Below are positions 40,301 to 52,300 of a stretch of DNA of 64,000 nt, piece after piece. The notes beneath the pieces are model-generated. The model did no database searches. It was not told the origin of the DNA and saw only the letters and a list, made by a program, of their open reading frames with translations. Origin of the DNA: Rhea pennata (lineage: Eukaryota; Chordata; Aves; Rheiformes; Rheidae); the NCBI RefSeq assembly GCF_028389875.1, contig NC_084666.1, forward strand, positions 63,806,422 to 63,870,421. The letters run 5' to 3'. How positions within the stretch are numbered: the first letter of the stretch is position 1; each line of letters begins with the position of its first letter. The position numbers and the translations under genes are program-made.

Positions 40301-43300
40301 ACCTTCAGCAAAATATTCCTTTAGTTTTACAAATTATATAGCTCTTGTCTTGCTTCTCAATATTTTTTTTTCTAAATATCATTTTAGATTGCAAAGTCCA
40401 GATGTTTTATTTTCTAAAAAAAGACTCGTTTTCACTATTAATGAGTTATTTCTCTCTCCTTTTTTGGCCTATATTAACTCTCATGTGCCTGGTATCCAAA
40501 CAATTTTGGTCCCTTTAGTCTTAGCATTATTGCCAGCAGTCCTTGGATGGTCCCTTAGATCTTGCAGTGCTGGTATGTTATTCACATAAAATCCAGCAGA
40601 GGTCATGCCGTCCCCAAGGATATTAAAGTCAGTAGCCCGAGGTGCTGCGTGCTGCACGCTTCCAGCCCGTGAGTGTGCTCTGAAATGGCAATACACTGAA
40701 AAACGGGAAGTCTGCTTGTCGCCTGCGCTCTTGGAAATGAATGAGGCCATTCCTGCGGGGATCCGGATTTTGCTGGTTACTTAATGCAGTTTGCTTACAC
40801 TTAAATACTTCCTATCGATGTTAACATATATTTTTCTTTCTTTGTGTAGTATAATACTCAGCACTGTGATTATTTACAAATGAGAAAGCGTGCTAACAAA
40901 TTACAAAGTAATATTAGTGTGTTAAGGCTCAAAACACCTTAACATCTGATATTCATAGCACTCATGTAGCTTGATGCTTATTCTGATAAAATGTATTCTG
41001 ATACGAAGCCACAGATGGGTCAGAGATGATGTGAGAACACAATGAGGCTCTTGATGTTTTATGTAATTTTTTTTAACTAACATGCTGTAGTAATGTGATA
41101 CCCATTCCAGAACCCTGTCACAACTTGTACTGTACGTTTGAATTATGTTTATTCATCAGCACAACTTACTAATCTCACGTTCTTGTCATTCGTGTTATAT
41201 CCATCATCCATGTTTCCACCTAATCGTGCAGGGAGCGTCTGGCTTAGATGGAAAGCCGGGACCCCGGGTGAGTCCCTTGTGTTTCTGTGTCATTCTTCGT
41301 TACCAAGTCCGTGTGCTTTCCAGCAGTTCTCCTGCCGAGCTCACACATGGCACGTAGGAATGAAGGCAAAACTTTCAAGCATTTTCCATGTTGTATTGGA
41401 GGGGGCCAAAGAGCAGGCTCTTGGGGCGATGAGTGTGGGGAGGAGAATGTAATTCTCTGTAGAAGGAGCTCTGAATCTTAAAAAGGCAGTTTGGTATTTA
41501 TTTTTGGTTGGATAGTTGTGCTGCAAAGCCTACTTAAATAGGGATGTAGCACAGGATATCTAACCATATTTATTTTGTTTCTGGGTATTTTGTTCCTCCT
41601 TGATTTGCACTAGCCTGGGGACTGAAGTGGTGTCACAGTGACTAGCTCTCTAGGCCTCTGTAAGCAACCCTACTGCTTGAATGAAGCATGTTGTATGTCT
41701 TCCTTTCTTTTGCTTGTACTTATTTCCACATCAGCAATGAAATCAACAGTGTGGAATGCTTAACGCAGTGATTTGAAGCCGTGTTTAAAACAAAAATATC
41801 AACATCTTGGTGGGTTCTTATTTCCCTGGTAAGGAGTTTGGTTTACACAAGAAAGCGTATTTGTTTAATGCTAATATTGAATCAGTGAAGTGTATGGAAA
41901 TCTGCTGGGGTCTTGCCTCAGGCATTCTCATACTTAAAATTAATGTTAAATTCTTGACTTTTATAATGATAAAGAAAGGGATGAAGTGAAAGAAGGGTGG
42001 AGATATGTATTTGAAGGCTTCAGTAAGCCTGACACTAATCATTGTGACCGGTGTGTCCACCTGTACAGTAGACATTACAATTAAAAAAAAAAAAATCATC
42101 GTTTAAGAAAAAAGTCCCTTTTTGACCCTTTATTCCTGTAAATCAGATTTACAAAGACATTAAATTTAATAAGGAATTAAAGTCCAATCCAACTACAAGA
42201 AAGATGGACTACCTCACAACCTAAGAGCTTATCAATAGAGTTTTGGAAGATAAATGGATTTTTTTTGCCCAGGTCCTATCGCAAATTAAATCTGTATGAA
42301 AACTGATTCCATATTAGTTCTCTGCTGGAAAATAGCTATTAAAAACAAAGACTTGTAAAAGCAAGACATCTCTCTCATCCTCTTTTTTTTTGTTTTTCAA
42401 GGGTGTTGATGGCCCAGCTGGTCCGCATGGCCCTGCAGGTCCTAAAGGAGAGAGAGTAAGTGTAACATTCTTTGAATGTGCTTTTCTTCATGGAGAAAAT
42501 GGCACGAGGGCAAATAAAATGTCATATGGCTACTAATTGCATGCCTAGATGTTACTGAACATATTATTATCTCATCTGTTTAAGGATCAACCCAGAACCG
42601 TATATGCTTTCAAATTATTCACACATCTATCTGTTTAAGTTACAAGAGATGAATTTGTAACTAACTTCAGAGGCAGTGATCTTGTAATTGCTAATCAGTA
42701 AGAAGCTTGCTGGACTTTTGAGTTCACGGTTCTACATAGAACATAATTTTGTTTGGTTTCATTACTTGTACGTATAGATTGAGGGGAAACTGAGACAATA
42801 GAAAATAGTGTGATCTGACTGTGTACTGTGAACATATGCAATGGCAAAAAAATGAGTATTCCTTAATTATTTTCATATACCTATTTTCCTTATTTTTAAG
42901 CAATTCTCTAGCCACTCTAAAAATTTTAAACTTTCCTTCTCTCTTTAAGCTTGGAGGATAGGAACCCTCCTATTTCATTTGAAATATTCCCAGTAATTTT
43001 TTTCTGATGGAAATAAGATACAGCCCCTATTGTTTACCTATGAGCCTGTCAACTTTAACAATACCGCCCTTAACTTGTATAAGAAAACAAAAGACGATAC
43101 CTTATACTGACTAAAGCCTCCAAGGAGTTCCTAGCCTAGAATCATGTCTCTCTGAATTTCTCAGTTCAGCAAAACAGCTGTGCTAAAACGACTTCAGAGT
43201 TGCTATATTAAGGACACAGCCATGTGGCACAGGTCCAGTTAGCCTTAACAGCCATACATCTGAGATAGGTATGCATGACTTGAGGATTCACTTTTGCAGA

Positions 43301-46300
43301 GCTGCATATTGAGAAATAATGCAAGACATGCAGCACAGTCCAAAACAGGAACAGTAGCTTGTAGTTACTGCTCAGGTTAGTTGATGATCTGAAGGACCTT
43401 TTCTGGGGTTTTTTCTTTTTTCCCTCAGGAATTACAGACTCAAGTCTTTCTGCAACTAAGACATACCTTTTTTTTTTTTTTTTTTTTTTTTTCCCTCTCT
43501 TAATTCTGTGGAAAGATGGCTGAAGATCTTATTCTATACTTCTGAAAATAATTTAGATGAGATACACATATAGAAGCATATATAGATATTGTACTTTTTG
43601 CATTACGAGGTTTTATCTTGAAAGATGTGCCTACCACTGGTTCCAATTTTTTTCAAAAGCAATGTACTACAATATAAGCTATTCTTCTAAATTATGGAAA
43701 ATAAACATAATTGTTCTTTCCAAAGGGTCCAAAGTCAGAATAAGTCATGCAGCTGGATCTAGAATCAGACCTACTCTGGCTGTTGATAAGCAGTAGTTAT
43801 AAAGGGGATAAGAACTGTTGGGTTGCAATTGGTTCAGTAATTGCTTAAGTACAGAGGAACAGATTTGCAAAAATGTAGAAACTGAGGCATGCAAAAAATT
43901 CCTGTACACCCACTATGTTCTGTGCAGCTAAAGGAATGGAACGAAGCTCATAAAAAAAAAAAATGCAAGGATTTATTTCAGTCAACTAGCAAGATTATTG
44001 CTATAGTTGTTTATTTGGTAAATATTAAATATGTTCAGGAGGAGGAGTTGTTTGTAGCTTAGTTGTATAACAGGTGCCTGCAGCCTGTTATATGTGCCAC
44101 TAATTAATAAAATGTGTATTTTAATGCCATTTTACAATTTGCACATGCATTTGTTGAACATGTTCATGTGAAAGTACAAGCAAAACATTTTTGTCTGCAG
44201 ATTTCATTTGTTAACCTTTAAATAAATATGGCACACAATGTCGCTGCTTACTATCACTCTACAGGATCATATTTTGTCCTTGCTAATGAGGAAGGGCTGG
44301 TATTAACCTAGAAGGGCACTAGGGAGTCCTAAGGTGAAACACAACCACATTCTTATATCCACGTTATTTGAAATTTGAAAACCCAGTCTCACTTTAATAA
44401 GAGGATACAGTAAAATGCTCTTCACTATACATTTATGCCTCTTTAAAAGTTAAGGAAAGAAAATATAATCAAATTAAAACATAATGGTTTACTTTTTTAT
44501 AGTCAGTGTTTGTGGCAATGATGAATTGCTCTTCTTAGATGGAACAGTCTGTTGTGCAAAATAGAGTTGGTTGTTTTGTTTCAAATTTAGGTACTTAGTT
44601 AAAATAGAAAACATAAGGCAATCTTATATACAAAAATTACTTTGGTGAAAAAGTGGGCTAGGGAAATAATGCATGTTACTAGAAAATAGGAAGCCATGAA
44701 TTTTAGAACAAATACGCTGTTAACTCACTGTGTGAGCTTAGCCATGTAGTTTTCTCTTTAAACTGTTCGTTGACTACTAAAAGCTAACACAGGATAAAAC
44801 ACCTCCTTAAGGATGATGCCGATGAACATTTTAATACTGTATTTGTGCATTTTTTGTAGGAGAAACAAAATGACTTCAGTAAATTCTTCAGCCATTGAAA
44901 GTATCATTTTGCTAGGAGCATAGGGATCCTTTACTGTGGCCATCTTCATTAGACAAAGGAGTTGATTATATATAGGCCTCTGAATCAGGCTTTTTGCCTA
45001 ACTAACTTTCTTACATAGTGTCTTGAGAGAAAATAAAAAGCATTGGTAGACAGATAAACATCTTGAACTACTAGTAGTGAAAGGGAACGTGTAAATATAC
45101 AGGCTACTGACAGGTGCGGTAGGCATGCAAACTCTCATCAGTCTTAAGCTGGAAGAGAGAAGCAGTTAATGAAAAACTAATTTCAAGAAACTCTTGTCTT
45201 GATGGCAAAGACTTGTCTTTGAGCTTGTTTTTGGCTCTCAGGCACATAATCTATACCATGCTGGCATTGTTATACAACTTCTGTACTGGGAGAGAAAATG
45301 CATCCTTTTTCTTTGGTTACAATGTTTGTCACAAGTGCTATGGAATCTCCATATCAATTTTAATAGAAACACCATAAAACTGCAAATTATGCAGTTTTAT
45401 TCTTGCAAGCCATAGCTCATATTCACCCATGATTCAGCATATTGAACTGAAATGGGAGGCAAAAGCAAAGACTACAATATCTGTTCTTTTGGCACTGGTA
45501 AGTTGTCTTATGAAAAGAAATTAAAAACTTTCTTGAATATTGTGAATGTCTGTTTCCCTAACAGAAATAATTTATTGTGATTGTTAAGGGCAATATGCCT
45601 ATGACAATCCATTAATCTTATATGATCCACAAATATTCAGGACCTCTTCCGGTATTCCAAGCACTTTTCAGCACATGCTTTGTATTGGAAGGAAAAAATC
45701 TGTCAGATACATTTTTCTAAATATATTTTTGCAGAACAGATGAAATTACTTCCCTAGACTGATATGCTAATCTGTCAGTATTTCTATGTCTACCATATGT
45801 TTAGCAATGTTATAGGCCTATCCTGAGGGAACTTTGTACAGTTGTCTCTGCTGTTTAAGATAAAACATGATACTTAGCTAATCTTGACATATCTCAAGTA
45901 TCGATTAAACAGTTTTGTAGCTATTGTATAAATAAGTCAGCACATTAGTTTCTTCTTAAGAGAAAGTTTTAAAGCTGTAAGAGATTTACTGCTTTATAAA
46001 TCAGCTGTTACTTCTCAATACTCCTATTTTTCTACAAATGTATCCAGTGTAAGTGCTGCTCAGAAACAATCAGGCATTAGACATCTAATCTCCACTAGGC
46101 TGAAGTGGGTATAGAGAGTATCAATCCACATAAAAATGTGAAGTATCTAAAACAGATCATTTTCCCTAACACAGTCCTTATTGCTGGGAATATTCAACAA
46201 CAGGTTGAGTCTCAATTTATTTTGGTACCTATTTTTTGCATTATGCAGTCAATACAGTCTAGACTTAAGCAGTCCGGTTTTAGAGCTGTGCTAAGAGTAC

Positions 46301-49300
46301 AAGTGATTGGCACTATTAATCAGTCGCACACCTACATCTATCTTGTGCTTTTAATAGAGTAATAAATTAATAATGAGTAGTAAATAGCCCAAGGTTTAGA
46401 AGACCTTTTGTATGGAAGTAGTTCAATAACTTAAGTGAGGCTATTGCTAGGATGTAACACAGGACTTTTATATGCCTGAAGCCTTGCACTAAAGTTGATA
46501 GTATGTTAAGGAAAAGAGGTGAAAAGATGGAACCAAATAACCCTACATGATGAATACAGATGGGATTTTTGAGAACTGAAGATGATCTGGAAATTCTTTT
46601 GTCTCATCAACACTTTAAGCAGTTTAGTTCTCTCAAGAAAGTATGGCTCTTCTGCTGGGTTTTACTCAGAAGAACAAGCACCGCAGTCTGTAACAAAACT
46701 GCTTCCTGCACCACCCTGGCTGGAGTCTTACGTGCTTGCCAGCCCGGCCTGCCGACCAAGCCACCAGCATCACAAACAGGGGCCTGCGGCCACGGTTGCA
46801 TAGGACAGTGTTAGCTAACTGGGAAAGGTTTACTCCAGGTCCAGCTGGATGAAGAGCCATTGGATAGCAGAGGTGATTGCTGTTGTCAGCCTGAAACTTG
46901 TTTTCTTGAAATTTAATTTCAATTGGAAAAGTTTGCTCTATATTTAGCTCGCAAAATTATTTTGGCAGCATCCTTCTAGAAACTTGTAATTCTTCCATGG
47001 ATTTTGTTGGGGAATGAGGTCAAACTTAAGAATAATTTCTTCATGTTTTGTACATTGTTAATGTGCGTATTTACATCACTAATCTAGAATCCTACAGCAC
47101 AGTTAACAACATAGTGCAATGTATGGGATAATCTTCGCAATCTTATTAATAATAGCATTTTCTGCTAAATCAAAGCTTTCACTGACACATTGTTTTTGTT
47201 CATCACAGTGGCAGATCTCAGCTGCTACACTAGATCTTAACGCTGTGTATTCTCAGTTTTCATTGCATTAGATTTTTACTGAACTCAGTGTTGCACCTGT
47301 TACAAGTTTATAACTGAGGCCGGTGCAAGTTCAGTCTCAAAAATATTTTCAGTCACTGATTGTACATTGAATATTTTTATGTTTAGCTTGGTACTCATAA
47401 GCCAGAACAATGAAAACAAATGTAATATTGTATGCCCAGAATGTCATTCCACCTAGAGAGCAATACATACCTTCCCTCTGCCCTCAGTCATTTAACAAAA
47501 ATGAGCTTGACAGATCTTTTTCACTCAAAAGATTTAGGCATGCACAGACTTTAACTTAAGAAAAAGAAAGCATTTGTTAGAGATCATTTCTGTCTAAACT
47601 AATCAATGTTTTTGTTTGCTTGTTTTATAATTTTTTTCAGGGTGAAAAGGGAACTGTAGGTGACCCCGGACCCAGAGGACCATATGGCTTGCCTGTAAGT
47701 TGCATGCAGTTTGTACACATTGCACCTTTCATCACTCCTTGATTAAACTCTGTGCACTTTATGCAGCTTTTCAGCTAGCAATACAATTGGTTGGAAAAGG
47801 CAAAGATAGATAATAATTCCTGGCAACGTAAGGTCACTGGCCTGTATCACAGACTTAGATTGCTACTCATGCATGCAGTTATGCAAAAGTAATGGAGCAG
47901 ATCTGACCGAAAAGAGAGAGGAAACCCAGAGTTTGTTGTTCCTTTTTCTGCAACTTGCGGATTCTCTACTGTTCTAATGATCGGGAGACCACAGAAGAGC
48001 TGCAGGAGTTCAGGATAAAGGGCAGCTGTGAAAGTTGTGATTTTATAATGTCAATAAGCTGTTCAGATTCTCTCGTTGCAAGGCTATTTTGCCATCATAC
48101 TTTTGTTTTGCTTGGCACTGCAGGGACTTTTAAAATACACCATCTTCACCTATGAATAACTAACAATAAGCTTTTCAAAGTGCTTTTGAGTACCACACAC
48201 ACACGTGAAAATGAAACTAAATCAACCTTTTAAATAATTTTAGCTGTTCCTAAAAGGCGAAAGCTGCTTTTGGCCTAAATGAGGATAGCTCCACTGAGTA
48301 AAACAACTTATTTTAATTTGCTGAAGACTTGCTTAAGTGTAGACACATGTCTGTTTTACAGACTGACACAAGAGACGCCATGTAAATAAACATGATTGGC
48401 AAGGCAGAGCCAGCCTCAGTAAGAAACCTGCAGTTTCCGTTTCGTTGTTTCCATACCCTCTTCATTCTAATGTGTTTGAGCCAAATGAATTTAAGCTGGA
48501 ATACAGACTTGTGGTTTAATGGGATCCATTTAATTGGATCAGGCATCAATGACTGGAGCAAGTTTTCGGTCTGTGGAATGCTGAATTAATTTGCCGTGCG
48601 TGCGTGTTTATTTGATGAGCACTTTTGTGAGTTAAAAAAAAGTCAAATTTCTGTTCTCTCTTCTTGTGAACTGAAAATGAAAAATGATAGGCCTTTTTTG
48701 TACTTTTGGCCTGCTCCTGTAATCTGTGTGCAATCTACAGCAAAATTTTACAGTCAAGTTATCAGTTTCTGGAAATGTTAAACACTGACAGAAATGTCCT
48801 TCACTAATGGCAATGCTATGTGTATAGTCTTAGCAACACGTGTTGCTAAAGGGAACGCGGAAGTCAGCGTCAAGATGGCCACTGGTATCAAAGCTTAGAG
48901 ACACTAATGTAGTTCATATGATTCTTTGGCAGGGCAAAGATGGCGAGCCTGGCCTTGATGTAAGTAATATATATGACCAATGCACTCATAATAGTATGGA
49001 AGCATCTCTCAAGCAACAGCTTACTGAATTTAACTGAAGTTTATTTCCATGTACTGTGCATGTAGAACATACAGCGAGTTTACTACATGCTGTATTTGCT
49101 GTTGTCTGTGATAAAGAGGACAAAGGTTGCGCATTGCACAGCCCTTACCGGCAGTCCCCACCAGACACTGTGCTTAGTAATACAAGTAGATGGTCCTGTG
49201 GAAATCAATGGGATGAACCACTGCATTTGGTAAGAAAATGTTTCCCCAGTCAAACTTGTGGCTCATTCAGAGCAGAACAAGGAGTCACTAATGTTTGGTT

Positions 49301-52300
49301 AAGTAAATTCATCCCTAATTAGAGAGAATAATTGCATACTCTATACACAATATATATTCCAAAATATAGGCTCTTCCGTTGGCTTGTGAGAAAGACTTAC
49401 TGAAGTCCTTTCACTCTAGTCCTCCACTGAAATCCCTAATTTGGAGGATTCTTTTCCAGAAGTTACATGTGTTACATAGCATGGATTATTGTCATTTTGA
49501 GTGATATGTTTGCTTTCCATTGCTGGCAAAATAACTCTACCAAACACCAAGACATACTTTTCTCACATACACTCATGTGCATGCATGTGCACATGTGCCC
49601 CCACACATACATACACATGCAAAGCATGTAGTGTAATTATCTTTCTGTATGTTTTCCAAGAGTATTTGAAAGCTTAAACTGCACATAAGTAAAAGCCAAT
49701 CTATCTTTGTCCATTTTTTATAGGGTTTCCCTGGTCCTCGAGGAGAAAAGGGTGATATAGGAGAAAAGGGAGAAAAGGTGACCTCAGTGCTATTAACTGT
49801 TGTGTGATTCCTCAGCCCAGTCAGTTCGGCTTTATTTTATAAATTGGCCCATTAATCCTGATCTTTCTTTTTACTGTGTGCCAAAAGGCAGGTTACAGAT
49901 ACGTGTTAAGCAAAATCATGTGTTAGAAGGCCACAAAAACTTAGGCACGGAAGTGCTAATATCAACATATGCCAAAGCAGGAGGAAGAGAGAGTTCTACT
50001 CACAGCTGGTTTTTAGGCTCATTTTCTTCAATTTATCCTATGCTTGTTGAAAACCCTTGTCAGCCTCCAGTTCTTAATGCAGACATCACTGAAATGAGTG
50101 AGTCACCGAGGTAGTAATTTCATACTGGAGACATCAACTTTGACCCTTGGCAGTATTTCCCTGTTGATCCCGTGCTGCCATGCCTGGGTTCCATACCAGA
50201 TGAATCAGAACAGGAACTGTTTGCATTTTTGTTTTTGGCAATGTCTTATTTACAATTCCAAGAAGTAAATATTGACACTTAGTGGTTGTGGTCTGAAATG
50301 AAATCGTATTCTACAGTTTAGGTAAACCCCAAAAACTTTCCCAGAAAGTTCCCTAGAAAGGGAAGTTAACAGAAAGAGCCTAACTTATTTAGGCTCTCCA
50401 GACACATGACTTGGAAATACGCTCAATAAAAAGCAATTTAGGATGAAATGTGGGCAGAGGAAGCTTATAAACAAACCTCTGCTGTATCTGCAGTCCGCAG
50501 CCAATTCCTGTGCTCCCTTCTACTTGCTAAAACTGCTGAATTAGCACACACCCCCAGCCGCTTAATACAGAAGTCCATATACATGGCATATATAGTGCAG
50601 ACGACAATTTTTTGCCTAGCTGACATACACAGGTTTATTCTAGGTCCACATCCCATCAAGGAATACCTGTCAATCAGGCAAAAAGATTCACCATGGCAGA
50701 TTAAGATGCTTTAAAATGTATCTTCTGCTTCTGTCCCTTGTGGTGGTGTTCGCATTGTGAACTCGGAGATCACTGGTGTGTAACACACTGATTTCGGGGA
50801 AAAAGCTCTTTCTTAAGCAGGGTCTTGATGAGTGGTGTAAAGGCAGCGGCTGACCTGGCAGAGTAATAACAATGAATGGTGAGCTGTTGCTTGCTGTCAG
50901 AGACTGTGGCCTGTCCTCCAGAAGCAAACAGTCTTTCCTTTCCTCTTCAGCAGCAGTTGTCAGTAAAAGGTGTAACTGACGACTAGCAGATGTGATAGAT
51001 TACTGGCTGCCCAGATGGCTGCCCTGTGCTAAGCAGTGGGTGTTATGGCAGATGCCACGTTGAATGAGCCAGTAGTGTGTTCTCATATAGGGATATACTG
51101 GGAGGACTGTGTTACTGTCCCCCTCTACTCAGTCCTGGTGAGGCTAGTTAAGTACTGTGTCCAGGATTTTGGGCCTTCCAGTTCAAGAAATGTTAGAGAT
51201 ACTGGAGGAGGAGGGCTACTGAGCTAGCAGAGGCCTGGCCGGGGCACACGACCCATAGGAGAGGTCAAGGCAGTTGGGCTGACTTAGCCTGGCAAAGAGG
51301 AGGTTGAAGGGGGAAATCATAGTAACCTGAAACTACTTGAAGGAAGGTTGCAAAGATGATGGAACAAAACTCTCCTGGGTAGTGGCTGATGGTAAAATGA
51401 GGGGCCACGAGCTGCTCCTTGGGAGGTTCAGAGAAGCCATAGGAAGAACCTAACTCATTAGGAGGACAGGGCAGCACTGGGACAGGTTACTCAGAGAGGT
51501 GGCTGAACTGCTTGCTGTTCCTGAAGGCTTTCAGGACCTGGCCTGCTCTGGTCTGTTCCAGAAATTTGGGGAAAGATAAACCTATTTCTTAAGGAGAATG
51601 CATTGGAAATGCAGATTTAAATATTTAAATATTGCTTGCAATATTGCATTGCACAAGTTCAGTTTAGCACATTTCTAGCTTAGTAACTAAATTCAAATTG
51701 CATTGCAAAAATACTTCTTATTGCTAAAATTCTGATGTGAGACAGTGACAGTTGTTTTTTCATAGATATGCTTTGATAGGGAATAAATCTTTACTACTTC
51801 AGTTTTGAGATCACATCCTAGACTGGTGATTTTTAATGTAGTCTGTCACTGATACAGTGAAACCAAGTCAGTGTTTGCATTATTATTTCTGCTTAACTTG
51901 GCTGTAAAAAAAAGAAAAAAAAAAAGGTGTCCTGGCTGTAATTATTCATATACAGTTACAGTCCAGGAGCACACATAAATTGGTTAACTGGATTTGTATT
52001 TTTAAGTTGTGTGAAAACAGTTTCTTAAAAATCATCTGTTAAGTGCTGCATTCTACATCAGTAAACAGGCTTTAGAAAATTACTAAAAAGAAAATGGTGG
52101 TTCAAATTTCACTTTTTTCAACTTCTCTCTTTTTAAAAAGGTCCGACAGTTAAGAAAACATAGAGATTGAGTCACATAGAAGATGAGAGTGTCCTGGTCC
52201 AACTGTGCAGTTGTTTCTGTTGCTGTTAAGGTTGACAGAGGTGTCTGGTGTATAACAAGATTGGCTGGAAAAGCATCACCTCTTCCCCCCAACTCCTGTA

